Shown here in pieces: positions 8,480 through 16,029 of a DNA stretch of 64,000 nt. Made by a program: the position numbers and the translations under genes. The notes under the pieces were generated by a model. The model was not told the DNA's origin and made no database searches. It worked only from the letters and a program-made list of their open reading frames with translations. This stretch comes from Mycolicibacterium crocinum (GTDB lineage: Bacteria; Actinomycetota; Actinomycetes; Mycobacteriales; Mycobacteriaceae), in NCBI RefSeq assembly GCF_022370635.2, contig NZ_CP092362.2, forward strand, positions 1,674,001-1,738,000, given 5' to 3'. Position 1 is the first letter of the stretch; every line of letters starts with the position of its first letter.

Positions 8480-9843
8480 GCGGCGCACTGGTCATCGTCG
8501 GCGACAGCATGCTCGACGTCGACATCGAGGGCTCCGCGAACCGGTTGAGCCCCGAGGCCCCGGTGCCGGTGGTCGATGCCGAACGGATGTGGCAGCGGCC
8601 CGGCGGCGCAGGCCTGGCTGCGGTCCTGGCCGCACGGTCGGAAGCCGACGTGGTGCTGATCACCGCGATCGCCGGTGACGCCGAAGGCCGAAGCCTCACC
8701 GAACTGCTGACCGGCTCCGGCGTGCGGGTGATCGCACTGCCGATGGCCGGAAGCACGGTCTGCAAGACCAGGATTCGGGCGGGCGGTCAATCGGTGTTGC
8801 GGCTGGACCGCGGTGACGGAACCGCCGCCCACGACACGCTGCCCGACGAGGTGGCACACACCCTGGCCGATGCGAGGGCGGTGTGCGTGGCCGACTACGG
8901 CAACGGCATCACCGCGCATCCGGAGATTCGAAAGCTGTTGTCGCGGATCGGGGGACGGGTACCGGTCGTGTGGGATCCCCATCCCCGCGGTGCCGAGCCG
9001 GTGACCGATCTGGCCCTGGTCACGCCCAACGAGTCCGAGGCGCAGGGACAGTCGGCCGAATCGTTGCGCGACCGCTGGGACGCCCGTGCGGTCTGCGTGA
9101 CGCTCGGCGCGCGTGGTGCACTACTGGCCCTGCGCGGCGGCGGCTCGCGCCACGTGCCGATGCCGCCCGGCATCGGCCCCGGCGGACCCGGCGACACCTG
9201 CGGCGCGGGGGACCGGTTCGCGGTTGCCGCGGCGGCCGCACTCGGCCGCGGCGCCGATGCGCTGTCCGCCACCGCCGACGCGGTCGCGGCGGCAAGCAGA
9301 TTCGTCGCAGCCGGTGGCGCCGTCGGAGTCTCGACGGCCGCGGCGGTGTCGGGTGCGACGGAGCCGGCCACCACCGCCGACAAGACCCTCATCAGTCGCG
9401 ATATCGACGCCATCCGCGACCGGCTGCGTCACCGCGGTGGCACCCTCGTGGCCACCGGCGGATGCTTCGACCTGTTGCACACCGGCCATGTCCGGCTGCT
9501 GCACCAGGCCCGCCAGCTCGGCTCGGCGCTGGTGGTGCTGCTGAACTCCGACGCCTCGGTGCGCATGCTCAAGGGACCCACCCGGCCGGTCATGCCCGCC
9601 GAGGACCGGGCCCGTGTGCTGGCCGCGCTGGCGTGCGTCGATGCCGTCTGCATCTTCGACGAACTGTCCCCGGAAGCCGTGCTGGAGCGGCTCCGCCCCG
9701 ACATCTGGGTCAAGGGTGGCGATTACCGCGCGGAGAGCCTGCCCGAGGCCGAGGTGGTGACCCGTCACGGCGGCGAGGTGGTGATCCTGCCGACGGTGGC
9801 GGGCTACTCGTCGTCGAAACTGATCGCATCGGCGCGATCGTAG
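8476..9843 (+). CDS. hldE: Bifunctional heptose-7-phosphate kinase / heptose-1-phosphate adenylyltransferase
   Basis: HldE phosphorylates heptose 7-phosphate at C1 and later adenylylates heptose 1-phosphate to ADP-heptose. Residues 1 to about 315 are a PfkB/ribokinase domain with GGAGLAAVLAA near the start and the catalytic GAGD (D246). Residues about 325-455 are a nucleotidyltransferase domain with GCFDLLHTGHVRLL (H335 and H338 of the HxGH motif) and LNSDASVRMLKGPTRP. The 455-residue length fits a complete two-domain enzyme. It overlaps gmhA by 4 bp. The full domain pair favours the ADP route rather than the GDP-heptose route (gmhA-gmhB-hddA) known in M. tuberculosis. Confidence 0.93.
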   Translation: MSGALVIVGDSMLDVDIEGSANRLSPEAPVPVVDAERMWQRPGGAGLAAVLAARSEADVVLITAIAGDAEGRSLTELLTGSGVRVIALPMAGSTVCKTRIRAGGQSVLRLDRGDGTAAHDTLPDEVAHTLADARAVCVADYGNGITAHPEIRKLLSRIGGRVPVVWDPHPRGAEPVTDLALVTPNESEAQGQSAESLRDRWDARAVCVTLGARGALLALRGGGSRHVPMPPGIGPGGPGDTCGAGDRFAVAAAAALGRGADALSATADAVAAASRFVAAGGAVGVSTAAAVSGATEPATTADKTLISRDIDAIRDRLRHRGGTLVATGGCFDLLHTGHVRLLHQARQLGSALVVLLNSDASVRMLKGPTRPVMPAEDRARVLAALACVDAVCIFDELSPEAVLERLRPDIWVKGGDYRAESLPEAEVVTRHGGEVVILPTVAGYSSSKLIASARS

Positions 9844-9871
9844 CGAATTCTATTCTGGGAAAGGAACTCTC

Positions 9872-10570
9872 ATGAAATCCGTGTTGGGGAACGTGCTGAT
9901 CACCGGTGGTGCGTCGGGCTTGGGTGAGGCCACGGTGCAGGCTGTCGCCCGCCATGGTGGGGTGCCGCTGGTGCTGGACAAGAAGCCGCCCCGCACCGAC
10001 GTGGTGGGGGAGGTGGCGTACGCGTGCGCGGACCTGGCCGACACCGATGCGGTCGAGGCTGCGGTACACGCGCTGGCCGAGCAGGCCGGCGGAGGAATCA
10101 ATGCGGTCGTCACCTGTGCCGGTATCGACTCCTGTGGGCGGCTGGCCGATGTCGCGGCCAAGGAATGGGAGCAGGTGGTGCACGTCAACCTGCTCGGCAC
10201 CGCGGCGGTGATCCGGTCGGCGCTGCCACTGCTGTCCGGCGGGCGCATCGTCACCGTCGCCTCCACGTTGGGCATCAAGGCGGTCAGCGATGCCACCGCC
10301 TACTGCGCCTCGAAGTTCGGCGTCGTCGGGTTGACCCGCGCGCTGGCCGCCGAACTGGCGGGCGAGGTGGGGGTGACCTGCCTGATCCCGGGCGGGATGC
10401 ACACTCCGTTCTTCGACGGCCGCACCGAGCAGTACCGGCCGCCGGTCGACGCCAAGCTCAATCAACCTGAAAATGTGGCGGAGACAATCCTTTTCGCGCT
10501 CCAGCAGCCCGCGGGCTGTGAGGTTCGCGAACTCGTGGTCTGCGCCTCCACGGAGTCGTCGTGGCCCTGA
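9872..10570 (+). CDS. Short-chain dehydrogenase/reductase, 232 aa
   Basis: This is a classical SDR. It has the cofactor loop TGGASGLGEA at the N-terminus, an N-terminal half ending in a CAGIDS stretch (the NAG-type motif), and the catalytic Y144-x3-K148 in AYCASKFG. Its ATG at 9872 follows a clear Shine-Dalgarno (gggaaagga, 9857-9865), and it overlaps the next GT9 gene by 10 bp. It is too short and of the wrong SDR class to be the usual HldD heptose epimerase. It might still oxidise or reduce the heptose or another sugar of this pathway. The actual substrate is unknown. Confidence 0.8.
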   Translation: MKSVLGNVLITGGASGLGEATVQAVARHGGVPLVLDKKPPRTDVVGEVAYACADLADTDAVEAAVHALAEQAGGGINAVVTCAGIDSCGRLADVAAKEWEQVVHVNLLGTAAVIRSALPLLSGGRIVTVASTLGIKAVSDATAYCASKFGVVGLTRALAAELAGEVGVTCLIPGGMHTPFFDGRTEQYRPPVDAKLNQPENVAETILFALQQPAGCEVRELVVCASTESSWP

Positions 10571-11499
10571 GCCGCAACCACACCATTCTGGTGTTGCGTG
10601 CACTGGGGCTCGGTGACCTGTTGACGGCGATTCCGGCTCTGCGCGGGTTGCGGCGCGCCTACCCCGACTATCGGATCGTGCTGGCCACCCCGGAGCCGTT
10701 GGCTCCGCTGGCGTTGATATCGGGGGCCGTCGACGAGGTTCTCCCGACCGTGGGCCTCGGCACGCTGGACTATCGCGGCCCGCGGCCCGCGCTCGCGGTG
10801 AACCTGCATGGCAGCGGTCCGCAGAGCATCCGTGATCTGCTCAACACCGAGCCCGGTGAACTGCTCACTCATCGGCATCGAGACTTCCCCGGCCTGGCGG
10901 GCCTGCCATGGCGGGCCGGGCAGCACGAGGTGGACCGCTGGTGCGGCCTGATGCAGTGGTCCGGAATCGACTGTGCGCCAGGCGACCTCACTATCGAATC
11001 GCCGTACGCGGAACGCACGGGCACGGTGGTGATCCACCCGGGCGCGGCGTATGCGGCGCGGCGCTGGCCGGCCGAGCGCTTCGCCGCCGTCGCCGCCCGG
11101 ATGCGCCAGGACGGCCACGACGTCGCCGTCACCGGTTCGGCCGCCGAGGAACCGCTGGTCCGTTCGGTTGTCGATATGGCCGGCCTGCCCGAAAGTGCCA
11201 ACCGCGCAGGGCAGTTGGGGATCCTCGACCTCGTCGCGCTGATCGCCGGCAGCCGGCTGCTGGTATGCGGTGACACCGGCGTCGGGCATATCGCCACCGC
11301 GACCGGCACACCGTCGGTGCTGATCTTCGGGCCGACCCCGCCGAGCCGGTGGGGTCCTCGAGGCGCAGGCCCGCACGTCGCGCTGTGGGCGGGCGACGTC
11401 GGCGACCCGCACGGCGACCGGCCGCATCCCGGTTTGTTGCTCATCACGGTGGACCGCGTCGTGGACGCCACCCACGAGCTGTTGGCGGCCGCGGCGTGA
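10561..11499 (+). CDS. GT9 heptosyltransferase-family glycosyltransferase, 312 aa
   Basis: This is the second family 9 glycosyltransferase of the cluster. It opens with ILVLRALGLGDLLTAIPALR, the standard GT9 start, and has IHPGAAYAARRWP in the middle. The donor site is CGDTGVGHIATATGTPSVLIFGPT (D238 leading), given here by its ends CGDTG and IFGPT. GTG 10561 lies within the end of the SDR gene, so the two are coupled. The stop overlaps the next GTG by 4 bp. Two GT9 enzymes beside a complete ADP-heptose route suggest at least two heptose additions, or heptose plus a related sugar. The acceptor is not known. Confidence 0.87.
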   Translation: MALSRNHTILVLRALGLGDLLTAIPALRGLRRAYPDYRIVLATPEPLAPLALISGAVDEVLPTVGLGTLDYRGPRPALAVNLHGSGPQSIRDLLNTEPGELLTHRHRDFPGLAGLPWRAGQHEVDRWCGLMQWSGIDCAPGDLTIESPYAERTGTVVIHPGAAYAARRWPAERFAAVAARMRQDGHDVAVTGSAAEEPLVRSVVDMAGLPESANRAGQLGILDLVALIAGSRLLVCGDTGVGHIATATGTPSVLIFGPTPPSRWGPRGAGPHVALWAGDVGDPHGDRPHPGLLLITVDRVVDATHELLAAAA

Positions 11500-12797
11500 G
11501 TGGGGTGAAAGTCGGCGTCGTCGGTGCCGGGTACGTCGGGCTGACCACCGCGGTGTGTCTGGCCGAGAGAGGTCTGGATACCGCCTGCGTCGACCTCGAC
11601 GCGGCCAAAGTGGACCGGCTCAACGCGGGCGACCCGGTGATCGACGAGCCGGGCCTGCCGCTGCTGCTGCGCAGCGGGTTGGCAGCCCGAAAACTGTGCT
11701 TCGACACCGACTACGCCGCCCTCGCCGACTGCGACGTCGTGTTCGTCTGCGTGCCCACGCCCAGCGGCGCGGACGGTGCGGCCGACCTGCGTGCGGTCGA
11801 ATCCGCTGTCGACACCCTGGGTCGCGTGCTCACCGCACCGGCCGTGGTGGCGCTGAAATCCACGGTGCCCGTGGGCACCACCCGGCGGATGGCCGCGAGG
11901 CTGCGCGACCGCGGGCTTTCGGTGGCGTCGATCCCGGAGTTCTTGCGGGAGAGCCACGCGATCTACGACTTCCGCAACCCCGACCGCGTCGTCATCGGAT
12001 CGGAAACGCCGCGCGCGGCCGCACTGTTGCGACAGGTCTACGGCGTCGGGAGTCAGCGGACCTTCGAAATGAGCCCGGAGAGCGCCGAATTGGCCAAGTA
12101 CGCCAGCAACGCGTTCCTGGCCGTGAAGCTGTCCTACGCCAACTCGCTGGCCCGATTGTGTGCACACGCCGGTGCCGACATCGCGGACGTCACCCGCTGT
12201 ATGGGCGCCGACGTGCGGATCGGCGGCCACTTCCTGCAACCCGGGCCCGGCTGGGGCGGATCCTGCCTTCCGAAGGACACCGCGGCACTGCTGCACGCCG
12301 GGCGCGACGCCGGGGTGGACCTTCCCGAGGTGGCGGCGGCGCGGACCACCAATGATGTTCAGGCCGAACGCATCGCAAGCACACTGCAGCGGCTGCTGCC
12401 CGACGCCCTGCCCGACGCGAGGATCACGGCGCTGGGCTTGACATTCAAGGCGAACACCACCGACGTCCGGGACTCACCGGCGCTGCGGGTCTGTGGCGGG
12501 CTGACGGCGGCCGGCGCTCAAGTGAGCGGGTACGACCCGCGACTGGGATCGATCGACCCGGCCACGCTGCACCGTTGCGGGGTGGTCGGCGTCGACGACC
12601 CCTACGTCGCCACCAAGGGCGCCAACGCGATCGTCGTGCTCACCGAGTGGTCGCAGTTTCGCGACCTGGACTGGCCGTCGATCGCCGAGCAGGCGCCCGG
12701 CGCGGTGGTGCTGGACACCCGAAACCTGTTGAGCCGCGATGCCATCGCCGGAACCGGATTGCGCTACCTGGGCAACGGCACCGTCGGCGGCTACTGA
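11496..12797 (+). CDS. UDP-glucose 6-dehydrogenase family (nucleotide-sugar dehydrogenase)
   Basis: This 433-residue protein oxidises an NDP-sugar twice at C6, most likely UDP-glucose to UDP-glucuronate. The NAD-binding start is VGVVGAGYVGLTTAVCLAERG. The catalytic cysteine C257 is in GGSCLPKD, and the middle domain has the E-L-A-K-Y-A-S-N-A-F helix. The C-terminal domain has TFKANTTDVRDSPAL. It ends the cluster and could feed the UXS-like decarboxylase at 2804 to give UDP-xylose. GTG 11496 overlaps the previous stop; GTG 11505 is an alternative. A UDP-ManNAc or GDP-mannose dehydrogenase is less likely but cannot be excluded. It converges on the topoisomerase gene with no gap. Confidence 0.88.
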   Translation: MSGVKVGVVGAGYVGLTTAVCLAERGLDTACVDLDAAKVDRLNAGDPVIDEPGLPLLLRSGLAARKLCFDTDYAALADCDVVFVCVPTPSGADGAADLRAVESAVDTLGRVLTAPAVVALKSTVPVGTTRRMAARLRDRGLSVASIPEFLRESHAIYDFRNPDRVVIGSETPRAAALLRQVYGVGSQRTFEMSPESAELAKYASNAFLAVKLSYANSLARLCAHAGADIADVTRCMGADVRIGGHFLQPGPGWGGSCLPKDTAALLHAGRDAGVDLPEVAAARTTNDVQAERIASTLQRLLPDALPDARITALGLTFKANTTDVRDSPALRVCGGLTAAGAQVSGYDPRLGSIDPATLHRCGVVGVDDPYVATKGANAIVVLTEWSQFRDLDWPSIAEQAPGAVVLDTRNLLSRDAIAGTGLRYLGNGTVGGY

Positions 12798-13814
12798 CTA
12801 GCGGCTCTTGGCAACCCGGCGGATCATCGTCGCGGTGGCCTTCTCGAGGATGGCCTGCGCGCGATTGGAGTTCTTCTCCTTGCGGGCGCGCTTCGCGGCG
12901 GCGGCGATCGTCGTGCCGTTCTCGTAGGCGGTGACCACCCGCGGATCGACGTAGGAGCTGCGTGCCACGGCGGGAGTGTTGCCGAGTTCCTCGGACACTT
13001 CCTTCATCACGGCCGCCTCCACGCGCTTGCGCACCGTCTTGTTGACCGGCGGGTCGGCGTCGACGAAGGCCGCCGCGGCGAGCACCGTCCCGTGCCACGT
13101 GCGCAGATCCTTGACGCTGTAGTCCTCGCCCAGCAGTTCCTTGAATTTGGCGTTGAGATCGTCGGAATGGATGTCGACCCACCCGGAGTCGGTCTGACAT
13201 ACCAGCAACCGGCCGCTCGGGCTGCACCGGCGCAATTCGCGGACGACGGCCACCACGTCGGGATCGGAGATCGTCCAGTTCCGCTGCACCCCACTCTTGG
13301 CCGGATAGTCGAACACCACCGCGCCGCCGGAGACCGTCACGTGGTCGCAGAGCAGTGTCGCGATCCCGTAGGAGTTGTTCTCCTCGGCGTAGGCCTCACC
13401 GCCGGCGCGAAAATACCCCCGATCGAGCAGATGCAGCGCCAGCGCCAACACCCGGTCCCTGGTGAGGCCGTGGCCGTTGAGATCCTCCGCGATCCGGGAG
13501 CGCCACTCGGACAGTCCCGACGACATCTGCAGCACCCGGTCGAACTTCTCCTCGCTGCGCTCCTCCTGCCACTTCTGGTGATAGAGGTATTGGCGCCGGC
13601 CGGCCGCATCGGTGCCGACGGCCTGGATGTGTCCGTTCGGGTGTGGCGAGATCCACACCTTGCGCCAGGCCGGCGGGATCACGAGGTCCTTGATCCGCTG
13701 CACCGTCTTCTCGTCGGTGAGTAATTCACCGTCAGCGGTGTAGTAAGAGAAGCCCTTGCCCCGGCGGACACGACGAAGGCCCGGCCCGTTCACCGAGCTG
13801 CGCCGTAGTCTCAT
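12798..13814 (-). CDS. DNA topoisomerase IB (poxvirus-like), 338 aa
   Basis: This is a eukaryotic/poxvirus-type topoisomerase IB that relaxes supercoils through a 3'-phosphotyrosine link. The N-terminal domain has GKGFSYYTADGELL and IPPAWRKVWISPHPNGHIQA. The C-terminal catalytic domain has LLDRGYFRAG, the K-D-L-R-T-W-H-G-T motif and the nucleophile Tyr288 in ARSSYVDPRVV. All these are intact and the length is standard for bacterial TopIB. It is not part of the sugar pathway and sits alone on the minus strand, with its start 31 bp from the SigF-type promoter of rsbW. Such genes occur in many environmental mycobacteria and other actinobacteria. Confidence 0.93.
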   Translation of the reverse strand: MRLRRSSVNGPGLRRVRRGKGFSYYTADGELLTDEKTVQRIKDLVIPPAWRKVWISPHPNGHIQAVGTDAAGRRQYLYHQKWQEERSEEKFDRVLQMSSGLSEWRSRIAEDLNGHGLTRDRVLALALHLLDRGYFRAGGEAYAEENNSYGIATLLCDHVTVSGGAVVFDYPAKSGVQRNWTISDPDVVAVVRELRRCSPSGRLLVCQTDSGWVDIHSDDLNAKFKELLGEDYSVKDLRTWHGTVLAAAAFVDADPPVNKTVRKRVEAAVMKEVSEELGNTPAVARSSYVDPRVVTAYENGTTIAAAAKRARKEKNSNRAQAILEKATATMIRRVAKSR

Positions 13815-13844
13815 CGATCACCGAACAAGAATTTGCGCGGCGCA

Positions 13845-13872
13845 GGTTTGAACTCATGGGTCGGGTGGGTAC
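13845..13872 (+). promoter_or_regulatory. SigF-type promoter upstream of rsbW-sigF
   Basis: GGTTT (13845-13849), a 17-base spacer and GGGTAC (13867-13872) match the mycobacterial SigF consensus GGTTT-N15-17-GGGTA. A transcript would start near 13878 and run into rsbW-sigF after about 150 bases. This fits the known autoregulation of the usfX-sigF operon in other mycobacteria. Confidence 0.7.
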
Positions 13873-13884
13873 GAGGGTGCCACC

Positions 13885-13977
13885 ATGACGACGACTTCCT
13901 GGGTTGTGCTGCGCACGCTTCCGGCCTCATGCGCACCGGTTACCCGGCCAACCCGGTCACCACACGACCGTGGTTAG
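13885..13977 (+). CDS. Possible 30-codon leader ORF in front of rsbW
   Basis: An ATG at 13885 lies about 7 bases after the predicted SigF start point and opens a 30-codon frame that ends at TAG 13975-13977. No Shine-Dalgarno is visible, so it would be read nearly leaderless. The peptide (MTTTSWVVLRTL..., Pro/Arg-rich) resembles no family I know. It occupies the place where M. tuberculosis carries usfY, but I see no similarity. It may be chance, because short frames are common here. Confidence 0.22.
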   Translation: MTTTSWVVLRTLPASCAPVTRPTRSPHDRG

Positions 13978-14026
13978 CACACCTGTGAACTGGAGTAGTG
14001 TCGGGTCGACATTGCCAGGAGGCCAG

Positions 14027-14464
14027 ATGACGGATGGCGAAAGCCAAGGCGGCGCGCACCAGCGAGGGGACAGCGCCGTCGAACTGAGGGTTGCTGCCAG
14101 GTTGGAGAACCTGGCCGTACTGCGCACCGTGGTCGGCGCGGTCGGCACGTTCGAAGACCTGGATTTCGACGCCGTCGCGGACTTGCGGCTGGCGGTCGAC
14201 GAGGCCTGCACCCGCCTGATCCGCTCGGCGTCGCCGGAAGCGACGCTGGTGGTGGTCGTCGATGCACACGACGACGTGGTCGTGGTCGAGGCGTCGACGA
14301 CGTGCGACACCTACGACGTGGTCACCCCCGGCAGCTTCAGCTGGCATGTGCTGAGCTCGCTGACCGACGATGTGCAGACATTCCACAACGGTCACGAGTC
14401 CAGTGGCGACGGGCAGGTCTTCGGCATCACTCTGACCACGAGGCGGGCGGGCTCCGGGCAGTGA
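14027..14464 (+). CDS. rsbW: Anti-sigma F factor, RsbW/UsfX-like
   Basis: This 145-residue GHKL-type ATPase/kinase-like protein should bind SigF and hold it inactive. The visible fold marks are LENLAVLRTVVGAVG, then LRLAVDEACTRLI, which is the N-box region. The Asn expected there is not obvious (the E-A-C-T-R-L-I stretch has Arg), as in some mycobacterial anti-sigma factors that bind rather than phosphorylate. ATG 14027 is chosen because caggaggcc (14015-14023) precedes it; an in-frame TTG/GTG start upstream would add about 40 residues of no recognised domain. It overlaps sigF by 4 bp. The position directly before sigF is conserved in mycobacteria. Confidence 0.85.
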   Translation: MTDGESQGGAHQRGDSAVELRVAARLENLAVLRTVVGAVGTFEDLDFDAVADLRLAVDEACTRLIRSASPEATLVVVVDAHDDVVVVEASTTCDTYDVVTPGSFSWHVLSSLTDDVQTFHNGHESSGDGQVFGITLTTRRAGSGQ

Positions 14465-15252
14465 ATTCCCGAGCTACGGATAGTTCGCCCAAACGGACGA
14501 ACTCGGAGTACGCCGACGTCCCGGATATGTTCCGGGAGCTGGCGAAACTGGATGCCGATTCGCCGCAGTTCCAGCGACAGCGTGACCGCATCGTCGAACG
14601 GTGCCTGCCGCTGGCCGATCACATCGCCCGCCGTTTCGACGGTCGCGGCGAACCTCGCGACGATCTGGTGCAGGTGGCCCGCGTCGGATTGGTCAATGCG
14701 GTCATCCGCTACGACGTCGAGACCGGTTCGGATTTCGTCTCGTTCGCCGTGCCGACGATCATGGGTGAGGTCCGGCGACACTTCCGTGACAACAGCTGGT
14801 CGGTCAAGGTCCCGCGCCGGCTCAAGGAACTGCACCTGCGCCTTGGTGCAGCGACCTCGGAGCTGTCACAGCGGCTGGGACGCGCGCCGACCGCCTCCGA
14901 ACTCGCCGTCGAGCTCGGCATGGAGCGCGAAGAGGTCATCGAGGGTCTGGTCGCGGGCAGTTCGTACAACACCCTGTCGATCGACAGTGGTGGCAGCGGC
15001 AGCGACGAAGACGCGCCGGCGATCATGGACACCCTGGGTGATGTCGACTTGAGCCTGGATCAGATCGAGAACCGCGAGGCGTTGCGCCCGCTGCTGGCCG
15101 CACTGCCAGAGCGGGAACGCACCGTCTTGCTGCTGCGGTTCTTCGAGTCGCTCACCCAGACTCAGATCGCCGAGCGCGTCGGCATCTCACAGATGCACGT
15201 GTCGCGGCTGCTCGCGAAGTCGCTAACTCGGCTCCGGGACCAGCTGCAGTAG
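14461..15252 (+). CDS. sigF: RNA polymerase sigma factor SigF
   Basis: SigF is the group 3 stress and stationary-phase sigma factor of mycobacteria. The 263-residue protein has region 2 with DDLVQVARVGLVNAVIRYD and SFAVPTIMGEVRRHFRD, region 3 with APTASELAVELGM, and region 4 with a helix-turn-helix LTQTQIAERVGISQMHVSRL. GTG 14461 overlaps the rsbW stop, so anti-sigma and sigma are made together. The operon has its own SigF-type promoter (13845-13872). The 3' end overlaps the convergent STAS gene by 30 bp. Likely targets visible in this window are the two promoters at 2742-2793. Confidence 0.95.
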   Translation: MNSRATDSSPKRTNSEYADVPDMFRELAKLDADSPQFQRQRDRIVERCLPLADHIARRFDGRGEPRDDLVQVARVGLVNAVIRYDVETGSDFVSFAVPTIMGEVRRHFRDNSWSVKVPRRLKELHLRLGAATSELSQRLGRAPTASELAVELGMEREEVIEGLVAGSSYNTLSIDSGGSGSDEDAPAIMDTLGDVDLSLDQIENREALRPLLAALPERERTVLLLRFFESLTQTQIAERVGISQMHVSRLLAKSLTRLRDQLQ

Positions 15253-15663
15253 CCGGCGGGGTTCGCCGTCGAGCATCTCGATGGCTTCCCGGACCGACTC
15301 GGCGACCGGCAGGGTGTGGTCCGGATCGCAGACCCGCAGCAGCCGCGCCACCGCGTCGCCGGTCACCATCACCCATCGTGCCGACGCGTTGGCGCAGCGG
15401 ACGTTGATGGTGTGCAGCGCCGAGAATCCGGCGGTTCCGAAGAACGCGAGCGGGCTGAGGTCCAGGACCAGATGGCTGCCGGTGCCGGCGCACTCGTCGA
15501 CATGGTCGGCGAACGCGACGGCGTTGGACGCGTCGAGCTCGCCCTGGACCGTGATGATCCCGACGGTGTCGTCGGGCCAAATAGTAGTGAAGCGAGCGGT
15601 GTGGCAATCGACAGAATGCGACACAGCCGAACGCTCTGGCTGATCTGTACTGGTGACAGACAT
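15223..15663 (-). CDS. STAS-domain anti-sigma factor antagonist (RsfA/RsfB-like)
   Basis: This 146-residue protein is a single STAS domain with an N-terminal tail. The strand GIITVQGELDASNA and the helix after LVLDLSPLAFFGTAGFSAL are typical. At the usual D-S-S-G phosphorylation site it has G-T-A-G, so only a Thr could be phosphorylated, or control may be by another route (several Cys are present). Such proteins bind RsbW-type anti-sigma factors and free the sigma factor. It converges on sigF and overlaps its last 10 codons, an arrangement that suggests a partner of RsbW here. I do not recall a STAS gene at this position in M. tuberculosis, where RsfA and RsfB are unlinked. Confidence 0.82.
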   Translation of the reverse strand: MSVTSTDQPERSAVSHSVDCHTARFTTIWPDDTVGIITVQGELDASNAVAFADHVDECAGTGSHLVLDLSPLAFFGTAGFSALHTINVRCANASARWVMVTGDAVARLLRVCDPDHTLPVAESVREAIEMLDGEPRRLLQLVPEPS

Positions 15664-16029
15664 AGTGACTCCATCAGTGAACGAGTATTCGTACTGTGGA
15701 TCACGTCAGAGTGGGTAGGCCCGTACGGTGCAGGGAGCTCGCGCGCCTCGCACGTCTTTGACGTATTTCCGGGCGGCTGTTAACTCAACCTGACTTGAAC
15801 TGTACGCCGATTATCCGACCCGTGGACAGCAATGCGGCGGGTTCTCATAAACCTCAGAGTCCAGGGACGCGGGCTGGTCGCGGATGTGTCAAATTTGTCG
15901 CGAAAAGCGTTGATTGCGTTGAGAACTCGCAGGTGTGCCCGGCGGATGCGCGTTTGCTGAGACTCGACGCCCGGGTGGCCGCTCGGGGGTGGCGCAGGGT
16001 CGCGAGTTCCATCGGTACACACTGTTCAC
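15664..16029. other. Intergenic stretch, no gene seen
   Basis: These 366 bases lie between the start of the STAS gene (leftward) and the MobA-like gene (rightward), so they must hold two divergent promoters. I found no SigF-type box: a GGGTA at 15713 has no GTTT at the right distance. The region is less GC-rich than its surroundings (for example 15781-15830 and 15886-15920). No convincing hairpin, repeat or small gene is visible. Confidence 0.6.

Noticed and set aside
9872..10570. SDR considered as HldD (ADP-heptose 6-epimerase).
   Set aside because: HldD is an extended SDR of about 310 residues; this is a 232-residue classical SDR with YxxxK in the classical position.
5407..11499. Heptose genes taken as foreign (Gram-negative) contamination or a misassembly.
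   Set aside because: Base composition, GTG starts and 4-bp overlaps match the neighbours, and the cluster runs without a break into mycobacterial rsbW-sigF.
15711..15717. GGGTA at 15713 as a SigF -10 element for a gene to the right.
   Set aside because: No GTTT 15-17 bp upstream.
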